Assembly (NCBI RefSeq): GCF_024519435.1
Contig: NZ_JALJRZ010000004.1
Location: 339,251-403,250 of the forward strand
From: Terrabacter sp. Ter38
GTDB taxonomy: Bacteria; Actinomycetota; Actinomycetes; Actinomycetales; Dermatophilaceae
DNA length: 64,000 nucleotides
Direction: 5' to 3'
The notes beneath the pieces are model-generated. The model was given only the letters and a program-made list of their open reading frames with translations, did not search any database and was not told the DNA's origin. A program made the position numbers and the translations under genes. The number at the start of each line of letters is the position of its first letter. Position 1 is the stretch's first letter. Below, piece by piece: positions 18,459 to 27,268 of the stretch.

Positions 18459-19616
18459 ATGAGCGACAGCCCTGAGACCGTCAGCGAGAGCGTGACCGAG
18501 AGCGCCACCCCCGACGAGGCGTATGCCGCCCCGCAGGCGTCGGGCGCCACCGTGCGGCTCCGCGACGTGCTGGCCCAGATGCCCGACTACAAGCCCGGGA
18601 AGCCCGCGTCGGCTCCCGCCGGCGTGACGGCATACAAGCTGTCGTCCAACGAGAACCCCTACGGTCCGCTCCCGTCGGTGCTCGCGGCGATCGACGACGC
18701 GGCGGCGACGGTGAACCGGTATCCCGACATGGCCGTCACGGCGCTGACCGAGCGGCTCGCGAAGGCGCTCGACGTCCCGGCCGAGTGCATCGCGACGGGC
18801 ACCGGCTCGGTCGCGGTCCTCGCCCAGATCGTCAACGCCGCGTGCGACGCCGGTGACGAGGTCGTCTTCGCCTGGCGCTCCTTCGAGGCCTACCCGATCG
18901 TCACGCAGCTGGCCGGCGCGAAGCCCGTCATGGTCGGCCTGGACGAGCAGGCCCGCCACCGCCTCGACGCGATGTTCGCCGCGATCACCGACCGCACCCG
19001 CGTCGTCCTCGTCTGCACTCCCAACAACCCGACCGGGCCGTGCGTCCACGAGGCGGAGCTCGAGGCCTTCCTCGACAAGGTCCCGAGCGACGTCATCGTC
19101 GTCGTCGACGAGGCCTACGTCGAGTTCGTCCGCGACCCCGACGCCGTGCGCGGGCTCGAGACGTGGCGCGCCCGACCCAACGTCGTCGTCCTGCGGACCT
19201 TCTCCAAGGCGTACGGCCTCGCCGGCCTCCGTGTGGGGTATGCCGTCGCGCACCCGCCCGTCGCCGCCGCCCTCCGCAAGACGGCCACGCCCTTCGGCGT
19301 CAACTCGGTCGCGCAGGTGGCCGCCATCGCCTCGCTCGACGCGTTCGACGAGCTCAACGCCCGCGTCGAGTCGCTCGTCGCCGAGCGCGACCGTGTCGTC
19401 CAGGCCCTCGGCGACCAGGGCTGGAAGCTCCCGCAGTCCGATGCGAACTTCGTGTGGTTCCCGCTCGGCGCCGACTCGACGGCCTTCTCGCAGGCGTGTG
19501 CGGAGGCCGGCCTCACGGTGCGGCAGTACGGCGACGACGGCGTGCGTGTCACGATCGGCGAGGTCGACGCGAACTCGCGGCTCATCGAGGTCGCCGAACG
19601 CTTCGGGGCCCGCTGA
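18459..19616 (+). CDS. Histidinol-phosphate/aromatic aminotransferase (HisC-like)
   Basis: 385-residue fold-type I PLP aminotransferase. It contains [14 protein letters not shown] near residue 65, the cofactor segment [16 protein letters not shown], and the Schiff-base lysine Lys250 in [15 protein letters not shown], followed by the phosphate-binding Arg of LRVGY. It is not within a his operon, so it may be the solitary aromatic/histidinol-phosphate aminotransferase (often annotated as Pat or HisC2) rather than the pathway HisC. The first 50 or so residues are a variable acidic extension. The leaderless promoter reads into this gene and possibly the membrane-protein genes downstream. Confidence 0.88.
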   Translation: MSDSPETVSESVTESATPDEAYAAPQASGATVRLRDVLAQMPDYKPGKPASAPAGVTAYKLSSNENPYGPLPSVLAAIDDAAATVNRYPDMAVTALTERLAKALDVPAECIATGTGSVAVLAQIVNAACDAGDEVVFAWRSFEAYPIVTQLAGAKPVMVGLDEQARHRLDAMFAAITDRTRVVLVCTPNNPTGPCVHEAELEAFLDKVPSDVIVVVDEAYVEFVRDPDAVRGLETWRARPNVVVLRTFSKAYGLAGLRVGYAVAHPPVAAALRKTATPFGVNSVAQVAAIASLDAFDELNARVESLVAERDRVVQALGDQGWKLPQSDANFVWFPLGADSTAFSQACAEAGLTVRQYGDDGVRVTIGEVDANSRLIEVAERFGAR

Positions 19617-19698
19617 CCGAGCCGATCGGGGCGACAATGGGCTGAGCCGCGCGGTGTCGCGCGGCCGTCGGTGCAGGTCGTGGCGTGGGAGGTCGCGG

Positions 19699-20412
19699 AT
19701 GGGCACGGTGCGGGAGCGGCTCGCCGGTCGCGCGCTCAGCGGCAGCCTCGCGCTGCTCGGTGTCCTGCTCGTCGTGCCCTCGCTGTTCTCGCCGACCTGG
19801 GAGATGGTCACCGCCGACCGTGAGCACGGCTCGCTCCTGTCGCGCCAGTGGGAGTGGAGCTGGGGGCGCGTCCGGGAGGCCGGTCTCGAAGGGGTCGAGC
19901 TGCGGGACCAGTGGAACCTGCTCGGCCTCGGCGTCCTCGTGGTGCTCCTCGCCGCGGCCCTCGTCGGCGTCGCCGTCTGGCTGCCGCGACGTGTCGCGTG
20001 GGGTCGCGTGACCGGGCTCGTGACGATCGCCCTGCTCACCGGTCGAGTGCTCACCACCGTGTCCGACCGCGTGGGTCGGTCCCTCGGCGAGGTCGACCAG
20101 GGCGCGTCCGGTCTCACGGTGCGCACCGAGATGACGCCGGCGGGGTCGCTCGAGACGGCTTCGGCGGTGCTGCTCGTCATCGCGCTGGCGCTCCTGGTGA
20201 GCACGGCGATCCGTTCTGCCCGGCGCCCCGTCAACGGCGGAGCGGCATCCGACCCGGTCACCGGCGGCCGGGTTCGTGGCGGACCGCCCGTTCCCGTGGG
20301 CGAGCCTGTCGGCCTGCGGTCGGTCGGCGAGCCTGTCGGTCTGCGGCCGGTGGGCGAGCACCTGACCGGCAGGGCGGTGGGCCTGACGGACACCGACCAG
20401 GAGAGACGATGA
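19699..20412 (+). CDS. Four-helix membrane protein, array member A
   Basis: 237 residues, function unknown. Helix 1 lies near residues 14-33, followed by an extracytoplasmic stretch with SPTWEMV and the tryptophan motif WEWSWGRV, then three more helices and a polar cytoplasmic tail. The tail holds two copies of VGEPVGLR, encoded by a short direct repeat near 20294-20350. The start has GGGAGG upstream. It is the first of four genes (19699, 20409, 21251, 22466) whose products share helix 1, a WPT(D/K)-like motif, and a W-x-W-G motif before helix 2. It overlaps the next gene as ATGA. Confidence 0.75.
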   Translation: MGTVRERLAGRALSGSLALLGVLLVVPSLFSPTWEMVTADREHGSLLSRQWEWSWGRVREAGLEGVELRDQWNLLGLGVLVVLLAAALVGVAVWLPRRVAWGRVTGLVTIALLTGRVLTTVSDRVGRSLGEVDQGASGLTVRTEMTPAGSLETASAVLLVIALALLVSTAIRSARRPVNGGAASDPVTGGRVRGGPPVPVGEPVGLRSVGEPVGLRPVGEHLTGRAVGLTDTDQERR

Positions 20413-21254
20413 GCCTGCCGGAGAGCCCCGCTCCGAGGGCCGCAGGTCCGGCGCTGACGGCGCCGGTCGCCCCGGCGTGGCGCCGTTCGTCGAAGGTGGG
20501 TCCGATCCTCAGGGGTCGCCGCGTGGGTGCGGTGCTCGTCCTCGGCGGGGTGCTCGCGGCCGCGCCGACGGCGATCTGGCCCACCGACGTCATCACCTAC
20601 CTCGCCCCCGGTTCCGTCGCACCGTTCCAGCAGCTCGCCCTGTGGTCCTGGGGGCAGGTCGCCGACGTGGTGCCGGGGCTGCTGGCGGAGGGCATCCACT
20701 TCGGCAACCCGACGAGCCTCGTGCTGCTCGTCGTCGCGCTTCTCGCCGGACTGGCTGCGGCCGTCTGCCTCGCTCTGCGCCCCGGCGTCGACGGGCTGGT
20801 GCTGGGCGTCGCGGGGACCGCCTGGCTGGCGGCGACCGTGACGGCCAACCTCGGGCAGACGGCGGGTCGCGTCTCCAGCGGCCTCTACGGAGACAGCAAC
20901 CGGATCGTCCCGACCCAGACCTGGGCCGGGGTCCTGCAGTACGTGGCCGCCGGTCTGCTCCTGGCTGCCCTCGGCCTCATGACGGGGAGCACGGCCGCCC
21001 GCGTCGCGGTGTCGGGCGCCGTGTCAGCAGGCCGCTGGGCTCGTGACCTGGTGCACCGACCGCGAGGTCCGGCCGACGACGACGCTGCCGCCCCACCAGC
21101 GTCGGCTCCCCCCAGCGGCATCGCCACCATGCGTGATCCCGCACCCGGCTCGCGGCCGGGTTCGGGCGCCTGGCCCGGCGACGGCGCGCGCTCGGGAGTC
21201 GGATTCTCGGACGACCCCGGCGCCGACCCGGACCACGTCCGGCCGCCCCGATGA
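20409..21254 (+). CDS. Four-helix membrane protein, array member B
   Basis: 281 residues, function unknown. A 45-residue Pro/Ala-rich cytoplasmic start is followed by helix 1 ending in AIWPTDVITY, a loop carrying LWSWGQV, then helices 2-4 and a disordered Pro/Ser/Gly tail ending in VGFSDDPGADPD. Member C ends in a near-identical VGFTDDPS. Both ends overlap their neighbours by four bases (ATGA), so A, B and C form one translationally coupled operon. I know of no characterised family that fits. Confidence 0.78.
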   Translation: MSLPESPAPRAAGPALTAPVAPAWRRSSKVGPILRGRRVGAVLVLGGVLAAAPTAIWPTDVITYLAPGSVAPFQQLALWSWGQVADVVPGLLAEGIHFGNPTSLVLLVVALLAGLAAAVCLALRPGVDGLVLGVAGTAWLAATVTANLGQTAGRVSSGLYGDSNRIVPTQTWAGVLQYVAAGLLLAALGLMTGSTAARVAVSGAVSAGRWARDLVHRPRGPADDDAAAPPASAPPSGIATMRDPAPGSRPGSGAWPGDGARSGVGFSDDPGADPDHVRPPR

Positions 21255-21979
21255 CCGAGCGGCGTACGCGGTTGGCAGGCGTGGCCCTCGGAGGTGCCGG
21301 CATCCTGCTGGCCGCGTCCACGGTGGTGTGGCCGACGAAGATCGTCGCGGTCCGCGTCCCGGAGGTCGGTGACTTCACGAAGGGCTACGAGCAGCTCATC
21401 TGGGCGTGGGGACGCGAGGTCGTCTACTCCTCGGACGGCGTGCTCCTCGACGCGTTCTCCGGTCCAGACCCGGTGCCGCGAGCGGTGCTCCTCGTCGTCG
21501 TCCTGCTCCTCGCCACGGCTGGGCTGACCGCCCGGCTCGTCCGTGGCGGGCGGCCCGGTGAGCTCGCGTCGGGGGTCGGTCTGGCGCTGGCTCTCGCGAC
21601 GGTCGCGGCGTCCGTGGTGCAGCGGTTGTCGGTCGACGACCGGACGATCGGCCTGCAGCCCGGGCTCGTCGTCGTGACGACGACGGTCGGCTGGCTCGAG
21701 GTCACGTCGGTCGTCGTGCTCACGGCGGCGCTCGCCGTCCTCGTCGTGCCCGTGCTGCTGCCGCGGGTGGCGGACTCGGTCACCGGCACGGTGGACGCCG
21801 TCGCCGGGCGGCTGCGGCAGCGGCGGGCCCTGGTGGAGGCCACCCCGCCGCTCGTCGCGACGCTGATGGAGCCGGGACCGATCGGCTCGGGTCGGGCGCC
21901 CACGGTCGGCTTCACCGACGATCCCTCCGCGGCGGGCGCGGACGGCGCCGGTTCGCCCCCGACCGAACCCGAGCGCTGA
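21251..21979 (+). CDS. Four-helix membrane protein, array member C
   Basis: 242 residues, function unknown. Helix 1 ends in TVVWPTKIVAV, and the loop before helix 2 has IWAWGREV. Helices 2-4 follow, then a cytoplasmic tail with TVGFTDDPSAAG close to the end, matching the tail of member B. It starts inside the last codons of B (ATGA). The shared motifs at both ends in two adjacent genes argue for duplication and a common binding partner for the tail. Confidence 0.78.
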   Translation: MTERRTRLAGVALGGAGILLAASTVVWPTKIVAVRVPEVGDFTKGYEQLIWAWGREVVYSSDGVLLDAFSGPDPVPRAVLLVVVLLLATAGLTARLVRGGRPGELASGVGLALALATVAASVVQRLSVDDRTIGLQPGLVVVTTTVGWLEVTSVVVLTAALAVLVVPVLLPRVADSVTGTVDAVAGRLRQRRALVEATPPLVATLMEPGPIGSGRAPTVGFTDDPSAAGADGAGSPPTEPER

Positions 21980-22044
21980 GGCGTCGGATCGGTCCGCCCG
22001 GGAAATGGCCGCGGCTGGGCTCCCGCACTGTGGGTGGACGGCCC

Positions 22045-22050
22045 TACCGT
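22045..22050 (+). promoter_or_regulatory. Leaderless -10 element of the glyoxalase gene
   Basis: TACCGT ending 6 bases before ATG 22057, within the 77-bp gap after array member C; a new transcription unit probably starts here. Confidence 0.6.
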
Positions 22051-22056
22051 CGGGGC

Positions 22057-22464
22057 ATGGACATGAAGCTCGAGCTGGTGGCTGTGCCCGTGACCGACGT
22101 CGACCGGGCCAAGGAGTTCTACGTCGAGAGGGTCGGGTTCGTCCTCGACCACGACCACACGGTCAGTGACGAGATCCGTTTCGTGCAGCTGACCCCGCCA
22201 GGGTCGGCCTGCTCCATCGCGATGGGCAAGGGTCTGACCGAGATCGTCCCCGGCGGCCTCGACAACCTCCAGATGGTCGTCGCCGACGCCGACGCGATCC
22301 GGGCCGAGCTCGTCGGTCGCGGCGTCGAGGCGTCCGAGGTCGACGAGCAGCCCTGGGGACGCTTCGTCCACTTCAGCGACCCCGACGGCAACCGCTGGTC
22401 GCTGCAGGAGCTGCCCGCCTGGTCCGCCGGGGCCGGCGGAGACGGCGTCGATCCCGGGGCCTGA
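22057..22464 (+). CDS. Glyoxalase/VOC superfamily protein
   Basis: 135 residues forming one vicinal-oxygen-chelate domain: MDMKLELVAVPVTDVDRAKEFYVERVGFV at the start, and VHFSDPDGNRWSLQELP at the end with the metal-ligand Glu. The substrate is unknown; many VOC proteins bind small metabolites or antibiotics. The start is ATG 22057 (leaderless signal), rather than the upstream 22030. Array member D begins one base after its stop, so the two are co-transcribed, placing this gene inside the membrane-protein array. Confidence 0.87.
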   Translation: MDMKLELVAVPVTDVDRAKEFYVERVGFVLDHDHTVSDEIRFVQLTPPGSACSIAMGKGLTEIVPGGLDNLQMVVADADAIRAELVGRGVEASEVDEQPWGRFVHFSDPDGNRWSLQELPAWSAGAGGDGVDPGA

Positions 22465-22465
22465 C

Positions 22466-22999
22466 GTGCGCCGCCTGGTGCCACCCCTGCTCGTCGTCGG
22501 CGCAGCCCTGTTCGTCGCGGTGATGATCTGGCCGACCGACCGGATGACCGTGCAGTCTTCTGCAGGTGCGGTCGTGCCGCTTCTCGACATCTGGCTGTGG
22601 GGCCGGGTCCGCTCGCTGAGCGAGCTGTCGGTCACCGACGTCGACGGCTCGGTCGCCGTGCTCACCGCGCTGGGCGTCGCCGCAGCGCTCGCCATCGCGG
22701 CCAGTGTCCTCTGGCTTCGCCTGCCTCCGGGGCGAGGCGGCCGTCGGCGCAGGGGGACGATCGCCGTGGTCGGGGTCTTCGCCGCGATCGCGACGGCTGC
22801 GGTGGCCGTCAACGCCGACACGGGTGCCTTCGGGTGGGTCTCCCCCGGCGGCGCGCCGACCTTCACACGCACACCCGTCGCAGTGTTGCCTGCGGTGGCT
22901 GTCGCGTTCTGGGCCGTGGCGCTCGTCGTCATGGTCCTCGTCCTGCTCCGCCGTAGAGGCGGCCAGGACGAGCCCTCATCCGGACCTTCGCAGACCTGA
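22466..22999 (+). CDS. Four-helix membrane protein, array member D
   Basis: 177 residues, function unknown. Helix 1 starts almost at the N-terminus (PLLVVGAALFVAVMIWPTD), the loop carries IWLWGRVRSLSEL, and three more helices follow, ending in a short Arg/Asp/Ser tail that lacks the VGF-DDP motif of B and C. GTG 22466 is one base past the glyoxalase stop. It is the shortest member and looks like the core of the family. Confidence 0.76.
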   Translation: MRRLVPPLLVVGAALFVAVMIWPTDRMTVQSSAGAVVPLLDIWLWGRVRSLSELSVTDVDGSVAVLTALGVAAALAIAASVLWLRLPPGRGGRRRRGTIAVVGVFAAIATAAVAVNADTGAFGWVSPGGAPTFTRTPVAVLPAVAVAFWAVALVVMVLVLLRRRGGQDEPSSGPSQT

Positions 23000-23039
23000 C
23001 CGGAGGGACCGCCACTGGGCCGGTGTCGCACCTGCCGCC

Positions 23040-23045
23040 TACGTT
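23040..23045 (+). promoter_or_regulatory. Leaderless -10 element of the AAA ATPase gene
   Basis: TACGTT ending 6 bases before ATG 23052; the following N6, CGGGGC, is identical to that of the glyoxalase gene. Confidence 0.6.
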
Positions 23046-23051
23046 CGGGGC

Positions 23052-24434
23052 ATGCTCACCGCCGTCGCCGTGTCCGGCTACCGCTCGCTGCGCGACGTCG
23101 TCGTGCCCCTGCACGGGCTCGACGTCGTCACGGGAGCGAACGGCAGCGGCAAGTCGAGCCTCTACCGGTCGCTCAGGCTCCTCGCCGGCTGCGGGCGGGG
23201 CGACGTCATCGCCACCCTGGCCCGCGAGGGTGGCCTCCAGTCAGCGCTCTGGGCCGGCCCGGCGACCCTCGGCGGCGCCCGCGACCGGGGTCACGCCGTG
23301 CAGGGCACCCGACGCAAGGGCCCGATCAGCCTTCGACTCGGCTTCGCGTCCGACGACTTCGGCTACCTCGTCGACCTCGGCCTGCCGCAGCAGTCGACCG
23401 GCGGCGAGGCCGGCACCCCGTCGGCCTTCCTGCGTGACCCCGAGATCAAGCGCGAGATCGTCTGGGCCGGACCCGTCATGCGGCCCGGCTCGGTGCTCGT
23501 GCGCCGCCGCTGGGGTGTCGTCGAGACGAGGGCCGTCGGTGGGAGCGACGACGGCTGGGCGTCGGAGTGGGGGCCTGACGACGACGACGCGACGGAGTGG
23601 GAGTCCGATCCGGTCGAGGTGCCCGGCTCGCGAGCCGGGTCACGCTCGCCCGCCTACCGCTCGCCGGCAGGCGCCGCGGGGGCTGCCGCCCGCCGCACCG
23701 AGAGGCCGGGCTGGACCGAGCTGACCCGCTCGCTGCGCCCGTGGGAGAGCATGCTGACCGAGCTGGCCGACCCCGATCGGGCGCCCGAGCTGCTGCGGGT
23801 GCGCCGGATGATCCGCGGCTGGCGCTTCTACGACGGCTTCCGCGCCGACGCCGAGGCCCCGGCGCGGACGCCCCAGGTCGGCACCCGCACACCGGTGCTC
23901 GCCGACGACGGACGCGACCTCGCCGCCGCGCTCCAGACGATCCGCGAGAACGGCCAGTCCGAGCTCGACCACGCCGTCGCCGACGCCTTCGACGGGGCGA
24001 TCCTCGAGGTCACCGTCGACGGCGGCCGCTTCGACGTGGAGCTGCACCAGCCCGGCATGCTGCGGCCGCTCGCGGGCGCTGAGCTGTCCGACGGCACACT
24101 GCGCTACCTGCTCCTCGTCGCGGCGCTGCTGACGCCCGACGCGCCGCCCCTCATGGTCCTCAACGAGCCCGAGACGTCCCTGCACCCCGACCTGCTGCCG
24201 CCGCTCGCACGGCTCGTCCGGTCCGCGGCCGAACGAAGCCAGGTCATGGTCGTCTCCCACTCCGACGCGCTGATCCGCGCGCTCGGGGTCGTCGACCCCG
24301 ACGACGACGAGGCGCCGGTGGGCCTCGGCTCACCGGCCCGAGGCATCACCCTCGTCAAGGACCTCGGCGAGACCTTCGTGCACGGTCAAGGCCTGCTCAC
24401 GACCCCGGCCTGGACGTGGGGCACCCGGCGCTGA
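23052..24434 (+). CDS. RecF/SMC-like AAA ATPase
   Basis: 460-residue ATPase of the AAA_21/AAA_15 type. The start MLTAVAVSGYRSLRDVVVPL and Walker A TGANGSGKSSLYRSLRLL (about residues 27-44) are typical, as are the C-terminal LSDGTLRYLLLVAALL signature, Walker B PPLMVLNEPETSLHPDLLP and VVSHSDALIRAL. Between them is an unusual acidic and Ser/Gly-rich insertion near residues 160-220. No nuclease, TOPRIM or effector domain is fused, and no partner gene of a known defence system is adjacent. Its only upstream neighbours are the four-helix proteins. The role is unknown; DNA or membrane complex remodelling is possible. Confidence 0.8.
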   Translation: MLTAVAVSGYRSLRDVVVPLHGLDVVTGANGSGKSSLYRSLRLLAGCGRGDVIATLAREGGLQSALWAGPATLGGARDRGHAVQGTRRKGPISLRLGFASDDFGYLVDLGLPQQSTGGEAGTPSAFLRDPEIKREIVWAGPVMRPGSVLVRRRWGVVETRAVGGSDDGWASEWGPDDDDATEWESDPVEVPGSRAGSRSPAYRSPAGAAGAAARRTERPGWTELTRSLRPWESMLTELADPDRAPELLRVRRMIRGWRFYDGFRADAEAPARTPQVGTRTPVLADDGRDLAAALQTIRENGQSELDHAVADAFDGAILEVTVDGGRFDVELHQPGMLRPLAGAELSDGTLRYLLLVAALLTPDAPPLMVLNEPETSLHPDLLPPLARLVRSAAERSQVMVVSHSDALIRALGVVDPDDDEAPVGLGSPARGITLVKDLGETFVHGQGLLTTPAWTWGTRR

Positions 24435-24488
24435 CCGCTCCGGCGAGCGCGCCCCGGGCACACGGCATACGCCATCGGCCGTCACGGC

Positions 24489-24839
24489 TCAGGAGGTGGC
24501 GTTGTCGACCCGAGGGTCCGCCGGCCGCATGACGTCCAGGGGGCCGGGGCTGCGCCGGATCCGGGCGGTCGCGAAGGTCGTCCACGCGGCCGTGACCAGC
24601 AGGTAGCAGGCAAACGCGCCGACGAGCCAGCCGAACTGGTCGTAGATCCCGCGGGCGGCCTGGTAGGAGAAGCAGGCGGCCATCAGGACCTGCGGGACGG
24701 CCAGGGCGGGGTAGCGCTCGGCCCAGTCGAGTGCCGTGCGCCACGTCGCACGATCCGTCCGGGGTCGCTGTCCCTTCACGACCGCGAGCACGAGATCGTG
24801 CCGGGTCCGTCGCGGCAGCGACCGCCAGGCCTTGCTCAC
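24489..24839 (-). CDS. Small membrane protein of unknown function
   Basis: 116 residues with a basic N-terminal third and two hydrophobic segments (ALAVPQVLMAACFSY and WLVGAFACYLLVTAAW). GTG 24839 has no strong ribosome binding site. It is convergent with the ATPase gene and stands alone. I do not recognise a family. Confidence 0.6.
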   Translation of the reverse strand: MSKAWRSLPRRTRHDLVLAVVKGQRPRTDRATWRTALDWAERYPALAVPQVLMAACFSYQAARGIYDQFGWLVGAFACYLLVTAAWTTFATARIRRSPGPLDVMRPADPRVDNATS

Positions 24840-24948
24840 GGCTCACGCGCTGGCACGGTCCGGTGTTCCCATGCTTCCCCCCGGTGGTCAGTGTCGGGCC
24901 CATCGTCGCACGGTGGCGCGGCTCGGGTGGGGGCCTCGTCGTCCCGCA

Positions 24949-24979
24949 TTGTGAGATTCGCAGGGCTCTCCGGTAAGTT
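24949..24979 (+). promoter_or_regulatory. Possible promoter of the 2-oxoacid dehydrogenase operon
   Basis: TTGTGA at 24949-24954 and TAAGTT at 24974-24979 with a 19-bp spacer, about 120 bases before GTG 25107. The spacing is long, so the assignment is tentative. Confidence 0.3.
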
Positions 24980-25106
24980 CCGGGTCGAGGACCAAGCACG
25001 TGTCCGTCGTCACGAACGGCGGCCTGCCCCCCCAGAAGCCGACGAGCGGGTGACCCCCGCTCGCGGGCCGAACGAGTAGGCCGGTCTCACCGGCGAAGGA
25101 GCCCCA

Positions 25107-26261
25107 GTGAGCGACAAGGTTGTCGCCGAGCTGCAGGAGCCGACCCCCGCGGTCGGCGACGGTGGCCCGGACATGATCCAGCTGCTGACCCCCGAAGGTC
25201 AGCGCGTGTCCCATCCCGACTACGACAAGTACGTCGCGGACCTGACGCCCGAGGACCTGCGGAGCTTCTACCGCGACCTCGTCCTCATCCGCCGGCTCGA
25301 CGCCGAGGGCTACGCCCTCCAGCGTCAGGGTGAGCTCGGCCTGTGGCCCAGCCTGCTCGGCCAGGAGGCGGCCCAGGTCGGCTCCGGTCGTGCGCTGCGG
25401 CCCCACGACTTCGTCTTCCCGACCTACCGCGAGCACGGCGTCGGCTTCGTGCGCGGCATGGACCCGCAGAGCTCGCTGCAGCTCTTCCGCGGCGTCAGCC
25501 AGGGCGGCTGGGACCCGCAGGAGAACAACTTCCACCTCTACACCATCGTCATCGGGGCCCAGGCGCTGCACGCCACGGGCTACGCGATGGGCGTGCGGAT
25601 GGACGGCAACGTCGGCACCGGCGACCCCGACCGCGACACCGCGGTCATCTGCTACTTCGGCGACGGCGCCTCCTCGCAGGGCGACGTCAACGAGGCCTTC
25701 GTCTACGCGGCGAGCTTCGACGCGCCGGTCGTCTTCTTCTGCCAGAACAACCAGTGGGCCATCTCCGAGCCCGTCGAGAAGCAGACCCGCATCCCTCTCT
25801 TCCAGCGAGCCCGCGGCTTCGGCTTCCCCGGCGTCCGCGTCGACGGCAACGACATCCTTGCCACGTATGCCGTGACGCAGCACTGCCTCGACGAGGCCCG
25901 CAACGGCAACGGCCCGCTCCTCATCGAGGCCTACACGTACCGCATGGGTGCGCACACGACGGCCGACGACCCGACGAAGTACCGCGTCTCGGCCGAGGTC
26001 GAGGAGTGGAAGTTCCGCGACCCGATCCTGCGCCTCAAGACCCTCCTCGCCCACGAGGGGATGGCCGACGAGGCCTTCTTCGCCCGGGTCGACGAGGAGG
26101 CCGACCAGTTCGCCGCCGAGCTGCGCGAGGGCTGCGTCACGATGGAGACGATGGCCGGCGAGACGATGTGGGACCACGTCTACGCCGAGGACCACCCCGT
26201 CATGGAGGCGGAGCGTGCCGCCTACCTCGCCTACAAGGCGAGCTTCGAGGAGGCGAACTGA
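25107..26261 (+). CDS. 2-oxoacid dehydrogenase E1 component, alpha subunit
   Basis: 384-residue thiamine-diphosphate enzyme subunit catalysing oxidative decarboxylation of pyruvate or branched-chain 2-oxoacids. The ThDP motif runs from GDG (185-187) to NN (214-215), and the phosphorylation-loop region TYRMGAHTTADDPTKYR follows. GTG 25107 has AAGGAG five bases upstream. In actinobacteria the pyruvate complex normally uses a single-chain E1 (AceE), so this split E1 is often the branched-chain enzyme (Bkd) even where annotated as PdhA; sequence alone does not settle this. The stop overlaps the E1 beta start (TGATG). Confidence 0.92.
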   Translation: MSDKVVAELQEPTPAVGDGGPDMIQLLTPEGQRVSHPDYDKYVADLTPEDLRSFYRDLVLIRRLDAEGYALQRQGELGLWPSLLGQEAAQVGSGRALRPHDFVFPTYREHGVGFVRGMDPQSSLQLFRGVSQGGWDPQENNFHLYTIVIGAQALHATGYAMGVRMDGNVGTGDPDRDTAVICYFGDGASSQGDVNEAFVYAASFDAPVVFFCQNNQWAISEPVEKQTRIPLFQRARGFGFPGVRVDGNDILATYAVTQHCLDEARNGNGPLLIEAYTYRMGAHTTADDPTKYRVSAEVEEWKFRDPILRLKTLLAHEGMADEAFFARVDEEADQFAAELREGCVTMETMAGETMWDHVYAEDHPVMEAERAAYLAYKASFEEAN

Positions 26262-27253
26262 TGGCCGGCCAGCTCGAGAAGGTCACGCTCGGCAAGAGCA
26301 TCACCAACGGCCTGCGCAAGGCCATGGAGGCCGACCCCAAGGTCGTGCTCATCGGTGAGGACATCGGCAAGCTCGGTGGCGTCTTCCGCATCACCGAGGG
26401 CCTGCAGAAGGACTTCGGCGAGGACCGCGTCATCGACAGCCCGCTCGCCGAGTCCGGCATCGTCGGCACCGCGGTCGGCATGGCGCTGCGCGGCTACCGT
26501 CCCGTCTGCGAGATCCAGTTCGACGGTTTCGTCTACCCGGCCTTCGACCAGATCGTCAGCCAGGTCGCCAAGATGCACGCCCGCGCCCTCGGCGCCGTCA
26601 AGATCCCGATGGTCATCCGCATCCCGTTCGGCGGCGGCATCGGCAGCCCGGAGCACCACTCCGAGAGCCCCGAGGCGTACTTCGCCCACACCGCGGGCCT
26701 GCGGGTCGTGGCGTGCAGCAACCCCGAGGACGCCCACTGGATGATCCAGCAGGCCGTCGCCTGCGACGACCCGGTGATCTTCTTCGAGCCGAAGCGCCGC
26801 TACCACGACCGGGCCGAGTACGACACGACGGCGACCACGGCGCCGCGCGGCCTCTTCGAGGCCAACGTGCTCCGTGAGGGCACCGACGTGACGCTGCTCG
26901 GCTACGGCCCCGTCGTCAAGACGATGCTCGAGTCGGCCGCCGCCGCGGAGGCCGAGGGCACGAGCATCGAGGTCATCGACCTCCGCTCGCTCTCGCCGCT
27001 CCCGATCGACACCATCGTCACGTCGGTGCGCAAGACGGGTCGTCTCGTCGTGGTCCAGGAGGCGAGCAGCTTCCTCGGCATGGCGTCGGAGATCTCGGCG
27101 CAGGTCACGGAGCAGTGCTTCTACGAGCTCGAGGCCCCGGTCGTGCGCGTCGCCGGCGCGAACATCCCCTACCCGCCGAGCCGGATGGAGGAGGAGTTCC
27201 TCCCCGACCTCGACCGCATCCTCGACGGCGTCGACCGCGCGCTCGCGTACTGA
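26261..27253 (+). CDS. 2-oxoacid dehydrogenase E1 component, beta subunit
   Basis: 330-residue partner of E1 alpha forming the alpha2-beta2 heterotetramer. Family features include LIGEDIGKLGGVFRITEGL near residue 30, PLAESGIVGTAVGMAL with the ThDP-activating Glu, and GGGIGSPEHHSESPEAYFAH. The end NIPYPPSRMEEEFLPDLDRIL is typical. It overlaps the alpha gene by one base, and 15 bases separate it from the E2 gene. Confidence 0.94.
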   Translation: MAGQLEKVTLGKSITNGLRKAMEADPKVVLIGEDIGKLGGVFRITEGLQKDFGEDRVIDSPLAESGIVGTAVGMALRGYRPVCEIQFDGFVYPAFDQIVSQVAKMHARALGAVKIPMVIRIPFGGGIGSPEHHSESPEAYFAHTAGLRVVACSNPEDAHWMIQQAVACDDPVIFFEPKRRYHDRAEYDTTATTAPRGLFEANVLREGTDVTLLGYGPVVKTMLESAAAAEAEGTSIEVIDLRSLSPLPIDTIVTSVRKTGRLVVVQEASSFLGMASEISAQVTEQCFYELEAPVVRVAGANIPYPPSRMEEEFLPDLDRILDGVDRALAY

Positions 27254-27268
27254 GAAGGGTTGCGACAC

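Noticed and set aside
23052..24434. ATPase as an OLD/Septu-like defence component
   Set aside because: No TOPRIM, HNH or other effector is fused or adjacent, so a defence claim is not supported; kept as unknown role.
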